A stretch of DNA of 64,000 nucleotides from Armatimonadota bacterium (GCA_025358205.1 JANYKG010000042.1:1-64000); one strand, 5' to 3'; positions 20,788 through 30,595 are shown, counted from the stretch's first letter. Numbers and translations: made by a program. Notes: generated from the sequence alone by a model not told the origin.

Positions 20788-20815
20788 GTGTGGGAGTATG
20801 GGCGTGTGGGAGGAG
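20788..20815. repeat. Octamer array downstream of rpoN
   Basis: GTGTGGGA GTATGGGC GTGTGGGA GGAG. Confidence 0.65.
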
Positions 20816-20827
20816 ACTGATGCCAGG

Positions 20828-22261
20828 CTAACGCTTGCGCTGGCGGGACGAGAGGAGTTTGCGGGCCTCGCGGTATTTTACCACTGTGCGGCGGGCGACC
20901 GGGAAACCCTGCTGTGTGAGAAGCTCGGCTAGTTCCTGATCGCTGAGCGGATGGCCTGGGTCTTCGTTCGCTATCATCTGCGCGACGGTATCGGCAAGCG
21001 AGTGAGAGATCGCGAAGAAGAAGTCAAACGACAGGACTTCTCCGTTCGGCAGCATTACATACTTGTTCGCAGTGGCCCTGCTTATAGTGGACTCATGCAG
21101 ACCGAGTGAAGTGGCTACTCTCACGCGAGTGAGCGGCCTGAGGAACAGGTTCGACCCTGTCTCGAAAAAGCCGATTTCCTGCTCCACAATGTGCTTCGTA
21201 ATGAGCTTCAGGGTTCTGCGTCGCTGGTAGATGTTCCTGATAAACAGGTCCGCGCGTTCCACATACTCTGTCACGTGCTTCTTGTCTTCGGCGGTGTAGC
21301 TCTTTGCCTTGCCGTTCCTCATCTCATGGAACATCTGGCGGTAGTATGGGTTGATAGTGAGAGAGACGTGCTTGTTTGTGACAACCTCGATCTCAAAGCC
21401 GATGGGCGTGCGGTGGATAATAACATCTGGGCGCACGGTACTCTTGTTGTCGGCAGCCTTGGTTTCCCATGGTATTCGGAAACCTGCTGCAGGATACGGA
21501 TTCAGCGCATGATGAATGAAGTGGACGGCTTCTTCTACCTCGATCGGGTCAACCTTCAGTCTTCGGGCGATGCGCAGATGTTTCCGGCACCTCATCTCCT
21601 CCCAATACTGGTTGACTATCTTCTCCGCGATGGGATTACCGCAGCCGTCCTCTGCCAGATAACGAAGCTGAATCCGCATGCACTGCTTCAAATCCATAGC
21701 GCCTACTCCGGGTGGGTCCAGTGTCTGGATGACAGCCACAGCCTCCAGTATTTCTTCGTCCGTGGCGTCCATTTCCATTGTCACTTCCAGGAGGTCAACG
21801 CGCAGATATCCGCTTTCGTCAATGTAGTTGATTAGGTAGTCCGCAATATCGCTTATCTTGCCGGACGCCAGATAGCCGAGCTGAATGCGCAGGTGCTCTT
21901 TCAGGTCTATGTCTGACTTGAGGAACCCCATGGGATCAATGTCATCTTCAGGGTCAGACTGAAAATCGAAGGTAAGCTCGGGTTCGTTAAGGGGATCGAA
22001 ATCCAGGGTCTTCTCGTCATCATTTGGCGAGGCGTCCTGCTCCCGCTGCTTGCCGTACTGGCAGTCTTTGCACAGAAACGGAGCTAGTTCGCACCCGGAA
22101 CACGGCTCTTCATCCTCTTGCTCCAACGCAGGGTTTTCCTCAAGCTCCTGCTCAATGTTCTGCTGAAGCTCAACCCCCGAAAGCTGAAGGATGGCATTAG
22201 CCATGATGATCTTCGGGGCAATCTTCTGTTGCTGAGATACAACTAAGTCCTGACGCAGCAA
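20828..22261 (-). CDS. rpoN: RNA polymerase sigma-54 factor
   Basis: N-term Q-rich activator region MLRQDLVVSQQQKIAPKIIMANAILQLSGVELQQNIEQELEENPALE; RpoN box ARRTVVKYREARKLLSS. Confidence 0.96.
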   Translation of the reverse strand: MLRQDLVVSQQQKIAPKIIMANAILQLSGVELQQNIEQELEENPALEQEDEEPCSGCELAPFLCKDCQYGKQREQDASPNDDEKTLDFDPLNEPELTFDFQSDPEDDIDPMGFLKSDIDLKEHLRIQLGYLASGKISDIADYLINYIDESGYLRVDLLEVTMEMDATDEEILEAVAVIQTLDPPGVGAMDLKQCMRIQLRYLAEDGCGNPIAEKIVNQYWEEMRCRKHLRIARRLKVDPIEVEEAVHFIHHALNPYPAAGFRIPWETKAADNKSTVRPDVIIHRTPIGFEIEVVTNKHVSLTINPYYRQMFHEMRNGKAKSYTAEDKKHVTEYVERADLFIRNIYQRRRTLKLITKHIVEQEIGFFETGSNLFLRPLTRVRVATSLGLHESTISRATANKYVMLPNGEVLSFDFFFAISHSLADTVAQMIANEDPGHPLSDQELAELLTQQGFPVARRTVVKYREARKLLSSRQRKR

Positions 22262-22672
22262 GTCTCTTTCTCAATTCCCCGCGAACTGGACGTCGTCTAA
22301 CGCAACGTCTCGGTTTCACGCAGTTAATGAAATGGTAACAATGCGTTCACATTTTGTCAATCAGCAATCATACCTGTTCTGAGCGGTATACGCGCTCTCT
22401 GGTACTGATTATCGGCGGTATGCAGGCGGCGGAACACCGTATGCTTACCAGTATATCGAAACAAATATGATCGGTCACCGACTCGCGCTCTTCACATATT
22501 TCGGACTCGGCTAACTGGTGTTCGGTTCCCACAGACAGGTAATAATGCTGGATTTTCACGCTATTTTGGCCATTTCCCTTGACCGAATGCATAATGTGAG
22601 GTATGTTTAACATAGGTGGGATTCTGAATGGATTCCAGGTAGATGCGCCGCCGGATCAAGGAGTGTGATGGC

Positions 22673-25600
22673 ATGAACGGTGAATGGAGATTCAATGGTC
22701 GCATAATCGCGGCTGCTGTAATCACCCTGTTCACGGCATTAGCCTCAATGCACGCGATTTCAGCCGCAGAAATCGCGCCTTCCTTGGCGCCTGCTAATCC
22801 AAAGTTCATTTCCTACGTCAACGACGCCGCAGCGGGCATAGTGCAGCAAACCGAGGAGGGCGGACACACCCTGGGTCTTGTACCGCTGCCTGTGAATCTG
22901 CCTCAGGTGAAGCCCAAGCCCCAGCTCCGGGCAATGACGTTAGTCGGCATGCCGTCCTCCTATGACTTGCACACCCTCAACAAGCTTACGAATGTGAGAG
23001 ATCAGGGGAGTTGCGGCGCATGTTGGGCCTTCGCCACTTACGGTTCCATGGAATCCGCGCTGATGCCTTACGAAGCGAGGGACTTCTCAGAGAACAACAT
23101 GAAGAATACCTCCGGGTTCGACCTGTCGTGTTGCGCGGGCGGCAACTATTTCATGTCCACCGCGTATCTCTCGCGTTGGGCGGGGCCATCCATGGAGGCA
23201 GAAGACCCGTTTGACAGCGGGAGTTGCTCCTCATTAAGCCTACCAGCGCTCAAGCACCTGCAAGCGGTGGATTTCATTGCAGACCGAACCGGACCGATGG
23301 ACAATGACACCCTCAAGCGCGCGGTCATGTCCACGGGTGCGGTGTACACCAGCTTCTACTGGAGCGGCAGTTACTTCAATCCATCCACCAATGCTTACTG
23401 CTATTCCGGGTCAGCCGTAGTCAACCACGCCGTTTGCATCGTGGGCTGGGATGATAATTTCGATAGAAACCGGTTCGGCAACACCCCCGCCGGTGATGGC
23501 GCATTTCTTATCAAGAACAGTTGGGGGCCGAACTGGGGAATCAACGGATATTTCTGGATTTCCTACTACGATTCCAAAATAGGCACCGAAAACGCTTCGT
23601 TCCGAGTAGCGGAACCGAGTGTCAACTACTCGCACGTGTACCAGTACGACCCGCTGGGATGGGTGCAAAGCTCCGGCTTCAGCGCGAACACAGCTTGGTT
23701 CGCCAATATCTTTACCTGTGACGGCGATCAGGCTCTAGAGGCGGTTAGCTTCTACTCGCCGGTGCCGGACGCCTCATGTGAGATATCCGTGTATCTTGAT
23801 CCCAGCGGCGGCCCCACCAGTGAAGCCGGCCCGGTATCTACTCAAGTCGGCGGCATTGCTAATTCCGGTTATCAGACGGTGGCTCTTAACGCCCCGGTCA
23901 ACCTGGCGGCGGGACAGCGTTTCTCGGTGGTAGTCAAGCTCACCACCCCAGGGTACAACTATCCCATACCCATAGAGTCCATCTCGTATGGATACAGCGG
24001 CCAGGCCAGAGCTAACCTTGGAGAAAGCTATATAAGCCCCAACGGCCAGTCATGGACCGATATGACCACACCCTACCCGAATGCCAACGCATGCCTGAAG
24101 GCATTTACCGTGGACCGAGCCGGGCTTCTGGTTTCGCCTGCATCCAGCCTGAGCGCTACCGGGCCGGTAGGAGGGCCTTTCAATCCTTCAATCCAGGCCT
24201 ACACGTTGCGCAACGAGGGAACGACGGATCTGGACTGGACTGCGACGAAGAACTCATCGTGGGTAGACATTTCGACTGAAAGCGGTTTGCTGCATCCCGG
24301 CGAATCAACATCGGTTGATGTAAGCATAAACTCAAGTGCGCTTGCTTTTGACCAGGGCGGGTACTCGGACACTGTGTTGTTCACCAACGCGACGAACGGC
24401 GTGGGCAGCACATCGCGCGCAGTGTCGCTGGGCATCAGGGAGGGCAGCCTTTCTGTAACGCCGAGGATCGGACTGACGGTGCAGGGCGAACCCGGTGGAC
24501 CATTCTCTCCATCCGCACAAACTTACACGCTCAAGAACACCGGCTATGGCGGTATAAACTGGCAAGCGGCCCACACTGAGACTTGGATTGGCCTCTCAGA
24601 CTCATCCGGATACCTGGAGGCAGGCGAGAGCGCCAACGTTACCGTATCCGTCAGCCCGGCGGCAGCAGGTCTGTTCAGCGGCGATTACTCTGACCTGATA
24701 ACGTTCACCAACGCAACTAACGGCGATGGAAACACCACCAGGCCAGTCAACCTGAACATCGTGCGCAACTATAAAATGTCCGCCGCGCCATATGCGTGGG
24801 TGGACCCCAGCGCGCATCCATCGTTTGCGCTTTCGGATGACGGCGTAACAAACGGGCAAACCATACCATTCGCCTTCAGTTTCTACGGCAACCCTTACAG
24901 CGAGTTGTACGTTGGCGCAAACGGGCTGCTGGGTTTCGGCAGCGCCGGACTGGATGAATACCAGAACACCGATATACCATCATCCACCCTGCCAAATGCG
25001 GCAATCTATCCGTACTGGGACGACCTCAACCCGAGCGTGGGAGGCGCTGTACACGTAGGCACGGTTGGCGTCGCGCCTAATCGCCGGATGGTGATAAGCT
25101 GGCTGGGAGTGAAGCCATACTATTCCAGCTACCCGCTGGACTTTCAGGTACTACTGTGCGAAACCACCAACGACATAATATTCCAATACCAGGAGGTTCA
25201 GCAGGAAGACACGATTTACGGATCGGGCCTGAGCGCTACAATTGGTATAGAGAACTCCCTGGGCAGCATAGCCCGTAAATATTCGTTTGACGGCAGCGCT
25301 CCACTTAGCAACGGCCAGGCGATTCTGTTTACACTTAATCCGGCGATCAGCCTGGCAGAGGCGAAGCGAGTGGCCGCCGGCGCTTCGTGCAGTATCGAGG
25401 ACGCGATAGTCACAGCGGTGATCTCATCCAGCCTCTTCTACGTGGAAGCAGAAAACCGTGGATGCGGCATAGCCGTGTACAAACCGCAGCATTCCCTTGC
25501 GCCGGATATGATAGTGAACATCGTGGGCAGCACACAAGTTAGCGACGACGGCGAGAAGTTCATCAATGCCGTTGCAGCAGTTGACACCGGCGAGGCCTTG

Positions 25601-25975
25601 ACTCTGAAACCGGTAACAATGGCTAACTCCCAGCTCGGGGGCGCCGAGTGGTTCTATGACGCAGACACCAAAGCCGGACAACAGGGCATCAAGGATTCGA
25701 TCTACCTGAACAATATCGGGCTGCTGGTCACAACTCCGGGGAGAGTAACCTCCTCCGGCAGCGGGTACTTCTACATTGACGACGGTTCAGCGTGTGAGGA
25801 TGACTCCGGCCATGCGGGTGTGAAAGTCCTAGGCACAGTGCCGGTAGGCGTTGGGGAAGACCCAGTGGGCAAATACGTGTGGGTAACCGGTGTGAGTTCG
25901 TGTTTCATGGGTGTTTACCCGGATACGGATCTGTATCGCATGATTCGCGCTACCGATATACAGGTGGTGCAATGA
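22673..25975 (+). CDS. Secreted C1A (papain) family cysteine protease with two BACON-like repeats and C-terminal domains
   Basis: Signal peptide; NVRDQGSCGACWAFATYGSMESAL (Cys), VNHAVCIVGWDDN (His), LIKNSWGPNWGINGYFWISYYDS (Asn); two repeats with GGPFxPSxQxYTLxNxG...WxxxxxxTWIxxS. Confidence 0.92.
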   Translation: MNGEWRFNGRIIAAAVITLFTALASMHAISAAEIAPSLAPANPKFISYVNDAAAGIVQQTEEGGHTLGLVPLPVNLPQVKPKPQLRAMTLVGMPSSYDLHTLNKLTNVRDQGSCGACWAFATYGSMESALMPYEARDFSENNMKNTSGFDLSCCAGGNYFMSTAYLSRWAGPSMEAEDPFDSGSCSSLSLPALKHLQAVDFIADRTGPMDNDTLKRAVMSTGAVYTSFYWSGSYFNPSTNAYCYSGSAVVNHAVCIVGWDDNFDRNRFGNTPAGDGAFLIKNSWGPNWGINGYFWISYYDSKIGTENASFRVAEPSVNYSHVYQYDPLGWVQSSGFSANTAWFANIFTCDGDQALEAVSFYSPVPDASCEISVYLDPSGGPTSEAGPVSTQVGGIANSGYQTVALNAPVNLAAGQRFSVVVKLTTPGYNYPIPIESISYGYSGQARANLGESYISPNGQSWTDMTTPYPNANACLKAFTVDRAGLLVSPASSLSATGPVGGPFNPSIQAYTLRNEGTTDLDWTATKNSSWVDISTESGLLHPGESTSVDVSINSSALAFDQGGYSDTVLFTNATNGVGSTSRAVSLGIREGSLSVTPRIGLTVQGEPGGPFSPSAQTYTLKNTGYGGINWQAAHTETWIGLSDSSGYLEAGESANVTVSVSPAAAGLFSGDYSDLITFTNATNGDGNTTRPVNLNIVRNYKMSAAPYAWVDPSAHPSFALSDDGVTNGQTIPFAFSFYGNPYSELYVGANGLLGFGSAGLDEYQNTDIPSSTLPNAAIYPYWDDLNPSVGGAVHVGTVGVAPNRRMVISWLGVKPYYSSYPLDFQVLLCETTNDIIFQYQEVQQEDTIYGSGLSATIGIENSLGSIARKYSFDGSAPLSNGQAILFTLNPAISLAEAKRVAAGASCSIEDAIVTAVISSSLFYVEAENRGCGIAVYKPQHSLAPDMIVNIVGSTQVSDDGEKFINAVAAVDTGEALTLKPVTMANSQLGGAEWFYDADTKAGQQGIKDSIYLNNIGLLVTTPGRVTSSGSGYFYIDDGSACEDDSGHAGVKVLGTVPVGVGEDPVGKYVWVTGVSSCFMGVYPDTDLYRMIRATDIQVVQ

Positions 25976-25981
25976 GTGGAA

Positions 25982-26968
25982 CTACTTGATTGACTGAGCC
26001 ATGCGGCGAATCTGATCCATGGGGATGCGGCCTACGATGGTGAGACTCATCTTCCCTTGCTGCCAAGTGTATACTTCTCCGCCTCTGGACGGCCCCTGCC
26101 GCAGCCGCTCCAGGAACCTGGGACTAAGCCTATCTCCCGGAGTCTGGAAGAGCGACACCGCATTCACTCCGTCCGTATAGCGCAGAGAGACTATCTTGCC
26201 TTCTCGGAAGGGTATGATAGCCGCGCCCGCCAGTTTGAATCCATCGGGAACATACGACGGCTGCAGCACAGTAAAACCGGCCTGCTTCTTGGCATCGGCG
26301 ATGGACATGCTGTCAGGGCGTCGCATCTCACGCTCGATATGTACTCCCGGTGGTGGCGTGATGTGAAACTTATCGTCGGGTATGCTGCTCACGAACTCGA
26401 TCTTCGTGAAATACGACATGGAGACCACTGTGCCACCGGGCGCTATCTCTTCTGTCTTGAGCTTAACCCACTTCTCGGTGTCTATGTACACCTTGCGGCT
26501 GGAGCCTTCTCTGCCATGTGCGTTGATCTGAACCACGTATGCAGTGCGTCCTGCGACCTTGTCCTTGCCCACAATCTGAGCATCGAGATGGCCATCGCCG
26601 AACATGCCGCCCGCGTGATGCATCCATGACTGCATCGGCTCCATGCGCGAAGGCCTGAGCTTCAGCTCTTTCCTCTGCGGCGAGTAGTGCGCCAGCACGT
26701 GTCCGTCATCCGCCCTTACCTCGCCCTTGAGCCGGTCCGGCGAGGTAAACTCCATGCGCATGCCCTTGATACCCGCTCTGTAGACGGTCTGCTCAGAGGT
26801 CAGTGCAGGCCCGCGGGTGATGGTCGTAACCTCGTGCCCGATGAAACAGACCTTGCGCTCCGCCTCGAACATGTTCTTCAGCGCGGTTTTGGCGTCAATC
26901 TCCGCCCGGGCGCCGGACCCGAGAAGAGCGACCAGTATAAGAATTGTGGGAATCGTTCTGATTCTCAT
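25982..26968 (-). CDS. RseB/MucB-like sigma-E regulatory (LolA-fold) secreted protein
   Basis: Signal peptide; EVTTITRGPALTSEQTVYRAGIKGMRMEF...VVQINAHGREGSSRKVYIDTEKWVKLKTEEIAPGGTVVSMSYFTKIEF; third gene of a sigma/anti-sigma unit. Confidence 0.75.
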   Translation of the reverse strand: MRIRTIPTILILVALLGSGARAEIDAKTALKNMFEAERKVCFIGHEVTTITRGPALTSEQTVYRAGIKGMRMEFTSPDRLKGEVRADDGHVLAHYSPQRKELKLRPSRMEPMQSWMHHAGGMFGDGHLDAQIVGKDKVAGRTAYVVQINAHGREGSSRKVYIDTEKWVKLKTEEIAPGGTVVSMSYFTKIEFVSSIPDDKFHITPPPGVHIEREMRRPDSMSIADAKKQAGFTVLQPSYVPDGFKLAGAAIIPFREGKIVSLRYTDGVNAVSLFQTPGDRLSPRFLERLRQGPSRGGEVYTWQQGKMSLTIVGRIPMDQIRRMAQSIK

Positions 26969-26979
26969 ATCACGTCTAC

Positions 26980-27513
26980 TTACATTGTTTCGCCGGACTC
27001 ACTAGTGCTCTCTCTGAGCGCGGCTGCAGACTCGTCGCCGAGCGGGTTGGACCCGGCGTACGATGCGTGCTGATCTTTCACGGTGTTTATGTATGCCCAA
27101 TCGGTCTCAGGCGCCGGCGTCTTATGATTCGGCGCGAAAACGTACAGACTACCGGCAGCAACCACACACAGCATAAGCGCAGCCAGCGCGGGGCCTACGG
27201 ACAAACGGTGGCCGGGCGTACCCCAAAGAAGGCGGCCCAACGACTGCAGGCGTTCCTGCACAGTGAACCAGAATCCGCTCTGCTGCGCGGCGCACTGATC
27301 AGCAATACGCGCCCTGACCTGCGCCTCAAAACCATCCGGTGTATTGGCGCGGGCAAGCGAACGAATCATCGCCGATGTACACGCCAACTCGCGCATCCTG
27401 GCGGCGCACTCCGAACACGCATCAGTATGAGCATCGGCGGCCTTTGCCGCATCTGCGTCCAATGTGCGGTTCACGTATTCGCCCATGATTTGTGAAAACT
27501 CTTTGCAGTCCAT
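26980..27513 (-). CDS. Anti-sigma factor with zf-HC2 domain
   Basis: MDCKEFSQIMGEYVNRTLDADAAKAADAHTDACSECAARMRELA (H-x3-C-x2-C) plus one TM segment; adjacent to ECF sigma. Confidence 0.88.
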   Translation of the reverse strand: MDCKEFSQIMGEYVNRTLDADAAKAADAHTDACSECAARMRELACTSAMIRSLARANTPDGFEAQVRARIADQCAAQQSGFWFTVQERLQSLGRLLWGTPGHRLSVGPALAALMLCVVAAGSLYVFAPNHKTPAPETDWAYINTVKDQHASYAGSNPLGDESAAALRESTSESGETM

Positions 27514-27558
27514 ATCGCACCTACCTTATCATACCACAGACCATACTATTGTCTGCAT

Positions 27559-28170
27559 TCAAACATCCACATACGGACGAAGCATGTCCCTCAGTTGCAC
27601 TCTCGCGTTGAAGATGCGTGACTTCACTGTGCCAACCGGGCAGTTCACCGTCTCCGCGATCTCCTCATACGACAAGCCTTCAAAGTCGAAGAGCAACAAG
27701 GCAGATCGGAGTTTGTCAGGCATGTTCATCAATGCTCTCTGTATCTCCATCTGCAGCTCTGCGTTCTCATATATCCGCTGCGGTTCGTTACTAACATCGG
27801 GCAGATCGAGCGTCTGAGAGTGGCCGTCATCGTCTTTGCGGCTCTGCTCAATCGGCACAAAAAGCTGCTTTTCCAGTCCTCTACGTCGGTACTTGTCTAC
27901 GCACAGATTCGTGGCGATGCGGTACAGCCAGGTGCGCAGATTCGACTCGCGACGAAACGTCTTGATGGCGCCGTATGCCCTCACAAAGACGTCTTGCGCG
28001 AGGTCTTCCGCGTCCTCACGGCTGGAGACCATCCGCCAGATGTAGTTGTAGATTCCATCCTTGTATAGCGTCACGATCTCATCAAACGCCTCGATATCGT
28101 TTGCCTGACATCGGAGCACCAGGACGGCATCCGCACTCACCAAACGCGCCACCTTCTCCTCAGCGTCCAT
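27559..28170 (-). CDS. ECF RNA polymerase sigma factor (SigW/RpoE-like)
   Basis: DEIVTLYKDGIYNYIWRMVSSREDAEDLAQDVFVRAYGAIKTFRRESNLRTWLYRIATNLCVDKYRR...LSYEEIAETVNCPVGTVKSRIFNARVQLRDML. Confidence 0.95.
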   Translation of the reverse strand: MDAEEKVARLVSADAVLVLRCQANDIEAFDEIVTLYKDGIYNYIWRMVSSREDAEDLAQDVFVRAYGAIKTFRRESNLRTWLYRIATNLCVDKYRRRGLEKQLFVPIEQSRKDDDGHSQTLDLPDVSNEPQRIYENAELQMEIQRALMNMPDKLRSALLLFDFEGLSYEEIAETVNCPVGTVKSRIFNARVQLRDMLRPYVDV

Positions 28171-28185
28171 TTGTCCTCGCTCTTG

Positions 28186-28212
28186 TAGACGAAAGGATAC
28201 GCAAAATGTTCA
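28186..28212 (-). promoter_or_regulatory. Candidate autoregulatory ECF-type promoter
   Basis: Minus strand TGAAC-N16-CGTCTA 16-42 bp upstream of the ECF sigma start codon. Confidence 0.5.
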
Positions 28213-28260
28213 TTACTACTACCAGTGTCGGCACATGAACCCCCGTGCGTTATATGCCGA

Positions 28261-29190
28261 TCACAGCCTGTTCACGTTCACCTGATCCAGTAACTCCACT
28301 ATTCGGTCATGCCGACCTATCTCAGCGCCATTGGTCATGGCCGTCGCTGCACCCGCAGCCGAACCCCATTTAAGCGCCTCGGCCAATGTGCCGCAGTTGG
28401 CGATGGTGTGGGCTATTCCCGCTACCATGGAATCGCCTGAGCCGATGGTGCTGACTACCTCAACCTTGGGTGGAACCGCATGCCATATGTCCTGGCCCAG
28501 GCCCGCAACCGCGCCGTCCGCGCCCATGGAGATCACTACTAGTTGGACGCCGGTTTCCATCAAAGTGTTCACGGCTTTCACCGCATCGTCCAGTGACTTG
28601 ATCTCCACGCCTATCAGACGCTTGACCTCGTCTCTGTTCGGCTTAATCATGTACGGCTCGGCTTCCATTCCAAGACGCATCGGCTCGCCGTCTGCATCCA
28701 GAATCGCCTGCGCGCCCTCTGCCTGCGCCAGTCCGACCAGCGTGCAGTAGATATCACTCGGCAGACCGGGCGGGAGGCTGCCGCCGAAGATGACCATAGA
28801 CGATTTCGAGGCGGCCACGCGCACCTTGCCGTACAACTCGGTCAACTCCGCATCGGTGACAGCAGGCCCGGCTTCGTCCAACATGGTCGGTGGCGAGCCG
28901 GATGCTTCCTGGATGCCGATGTTCATGCGGGTTTCGTGCGTTACATGAACAAAGTCCGTCTCAATCCCCTCGTGACCAAGTTCGTGCGCGATGAACCTGC
29001 CGATCTTGCCGCCGACAAACCCCAGGCACATGGTATCGCTGCCCAGTTCCCTGAGCACGCGAGAGGCGTTGATTCCCTTTCCGCCGATATCGGTCTCGAC
29101 CTTCACGATGCGGTTGGTATCGTTCGGCCGGAGCTTGTCAAGATAGACGCTCCTGTCCAACGCGGGATTGAGAGTGACTGTTGCGATCAT
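28261..29190 (-). CDS. PfkB family hexose kinase (1-phosphofructokinase-like)
   Basis: MIATVTLNPALDRSVYLDKLRPNDTNRIVKVETDIGGKGINASRVLRELGSDT...STIGSGDSMVAGIAH. Confidence 0.93.
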   Translation of the reverse strand: MIATVTLNPALDRSVYLDKLRPNDTNRIVKVETDIGGKGINASRVLRELGSDTMCLGFVGGKIGRFIAHELGHEGIETDFVHVTHETRMNIGIQEASGSPPTMLDEAGPAVTDAELTELYGKVRVAASKSSMVIFGGSLPPGLPSDIYCTLVGLAQAEGAQAILDADGEPMRLGMEAEPYMIKPNRDEVKRLIGVEIKSLDDAVKAVNTLMETGVQLVVISMGADGAVAGLGQDIWHAVPPKVEVVSTIGSGDSMVAGIAHTIANCGTLAEALKWGSAAGAATAMTNGAEIGRHDRIVELLDQVNVNRL

Positions 29191-29200
29191 GAGAATACCT

Positions 29201-29328
29201 CAGGTGTTAGGTGGTTGGTGGTAGGTGTTAGTCCAATTCTCGTACTCTTACTCCTACTCGTACTTGTACTCGAAAACCTTTGGTGCAGCGCCAGTTCTCC
29301 GTAATGCGTATACCGTATTTCGTATCCG
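29201..29328. repeat. Compound array of three families: heptamer, hexamer, heptamer
   Basis: CAGGTGT TAGGTGG TTGGTGG TAGGTGT (29201-29228); TACTCT TACTCC TACTCG TACTTG TACTCG (29243-29272); GTAATGC GTATACC GTATTTC GTATCCG (29301-29328). Confidence 0.88.
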
Positions 29329-29388
29329 GACTCCCCTACGCACTACTGCTCACGGGCGCTCTACGGTACCCGTGCCGGAATAACAGAA

Positions 29389-29416
29389 GGGCGGCCTCGG
29401 AAAACCGAAACCGCCC
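29389..29416 (-). terminator. Rho-independent terminator of the aldolase gene
   Basis: Minus strand GGGCGGTTTCGG-TTTT-CCGAGGCCGCCC followed by TTCTGTTATT. Confidence 0.75.
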
Positions 29417-29440
29417 CAGCTTATACCATTCGATGTTGAT

Positions 29441-30391
29441 TTACTTCTTCAGTGCGGCGCGGACCGTCTCAAGCTGGCCGGCTGAGCCGAGCAGCACGTT
29501 GCGGCTGGCGATGAACTTCGCGTACTCTTCCATGAAGATCTTGCCGACCGGGCGGAAGTCGAACTTGTCCGGTTGGTCACGGAAGAACTCGCGGTGTACG
29601 CGGGTCCAGACCAGGCGGCCGTCGGTGTCAATGTTGATTTTGCAGACGCCAAGCAGGGCTGCCGGCAGGTACTGTGTCACGTCCACGCCCTTCGCGCCCT
29701 TCAGTGCGCCGCCCGCTGCGTTGATGCGCTCGACCTCTTCCTGCGGGACCGAGGATGAGCCGTGCAGTACCAGCGGGAAGCCCGGGACCAACTCCTGGAT
29801 CGCTTTCACGATCTCGAAGTGCAGGCCCTGGGAGCCGGAGAACTTGAATGCGCCGTGGCTTGTGCCGATCGCGCATGCCAGGCTGTCGCAGCCGGAACGC
29901 TTGATGAAATCGGCGGCCTGTGCCGGGTCGGTCAGGTGAGCCTGATCTTCGGATACGCTGACGTGCTCTTCCACACCGCCCAGCTGTCCGAGTTCTGCCT
30001 CAACGCTGATGCCCTTTGCATGGGCACGGTCAGCCACTCTCTTGGTGGCCGCGATGTTCTCCTCGAACGACTCATGGCTGGCGTCGATCATGACCGAGCT
30101 GTAGAAGCCGGAATCAATGCAGTCGTAGCAGGTCTGCTCGTCGCCGTGGTCCAGATGCACTGCGAAGATGGCATCCGGGAAAATCTGGTCGGCGGCACGG
30201 ATCATGCCTTCGAGCATAAGCTTGTTGGTGTACTTGCGCGCTCCGCTGGAAATCTGGATGATGAACGGAGCCTTGGAGTCCAGGCAGCCCTGGAACAGAC
30301 CCATAGTCTGCTCGGCGTTGTTGATATTGTAGGCGCCGAGGGCGTACTTGCCGTATGCCTGCTCAAACAGTTCTTTTGCTGTAACGATCAT
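29441..30391 (-). CDS. fba: Class II fructose-bisphosphate aldolase
   Basis: AYGKYALGAYNINNAEQTMGLFQG...AVHLDHGDEQTCYDCIDSGFYSSVMIDASH...LVLHGSSSVPQEEVERINAAGG. Confidence 0.95.
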   Translation of the reverse strand: MIVTAKELFEQAYGKYALGAYNINNAEQTMGLFQGCLDSKAPFIIQISSGARKYTNKLMLEGMIRAADQIFPDAIFAVHLDHGDEQTCYDCIDSGFYSSVMIDASHESFEENIAATKRVADRAHAKGISVEAELGQLGGVEEHVSVSEDQAHLTDPAQAADFIKRSGCDSLACAIGTSHGAFKFSGSQGLHFEIVKAIQELVPGFPLVLHGSSSVPQEEVERINAAGGALKGAKGVDVTQYLPAALLGVCKINIDTDGRLVWTRVHREFFRDQPDKFDFRPVGKIFMEEYAKFIASRNVLLGSAGQLETVRAALKK

Positions 30392-30474
30392 TGAATGTCT
30401 CCTTGCCTTATGGTATGCCGTGAACGGCCCCGGTTAGTGAAATATCCGGTGCATGCATTTTACTCACGCTAACT

Positions 30475-30504
30475 ATTATACCCGTAACGCGCACGGCAAG
30501 TCAA
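30475..30504 (-). promoter_or_regulatory. Putative sigma70 promoter of fba
   Basis: Minus strand TTGACT-N18-TATAAT, leader about 80 nt. Confidence 0.65.
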
Positions 30505-30513
30505 AAACCGCGC

Positions 30514-30595
30514 ACGAGTGATATGTGATACGTGAACCGCCGCCGGAGGCCGCGCGGTCTCCATAAACAGTTCACTCATCACTCGTCACTCCTCA
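30514..30595. repeat. Inverted heptamer arrays around a GC-rich insert, ending on a stop codon
   Basis: ACGAGTG ATATGTG ATACGTG (30514-30534); TCACTCA TCACTCG TCACTCC TCA (30572-30595), the last TCA being the stop of the CBM9/DUF5916-like gene. Confidence 0.85.
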
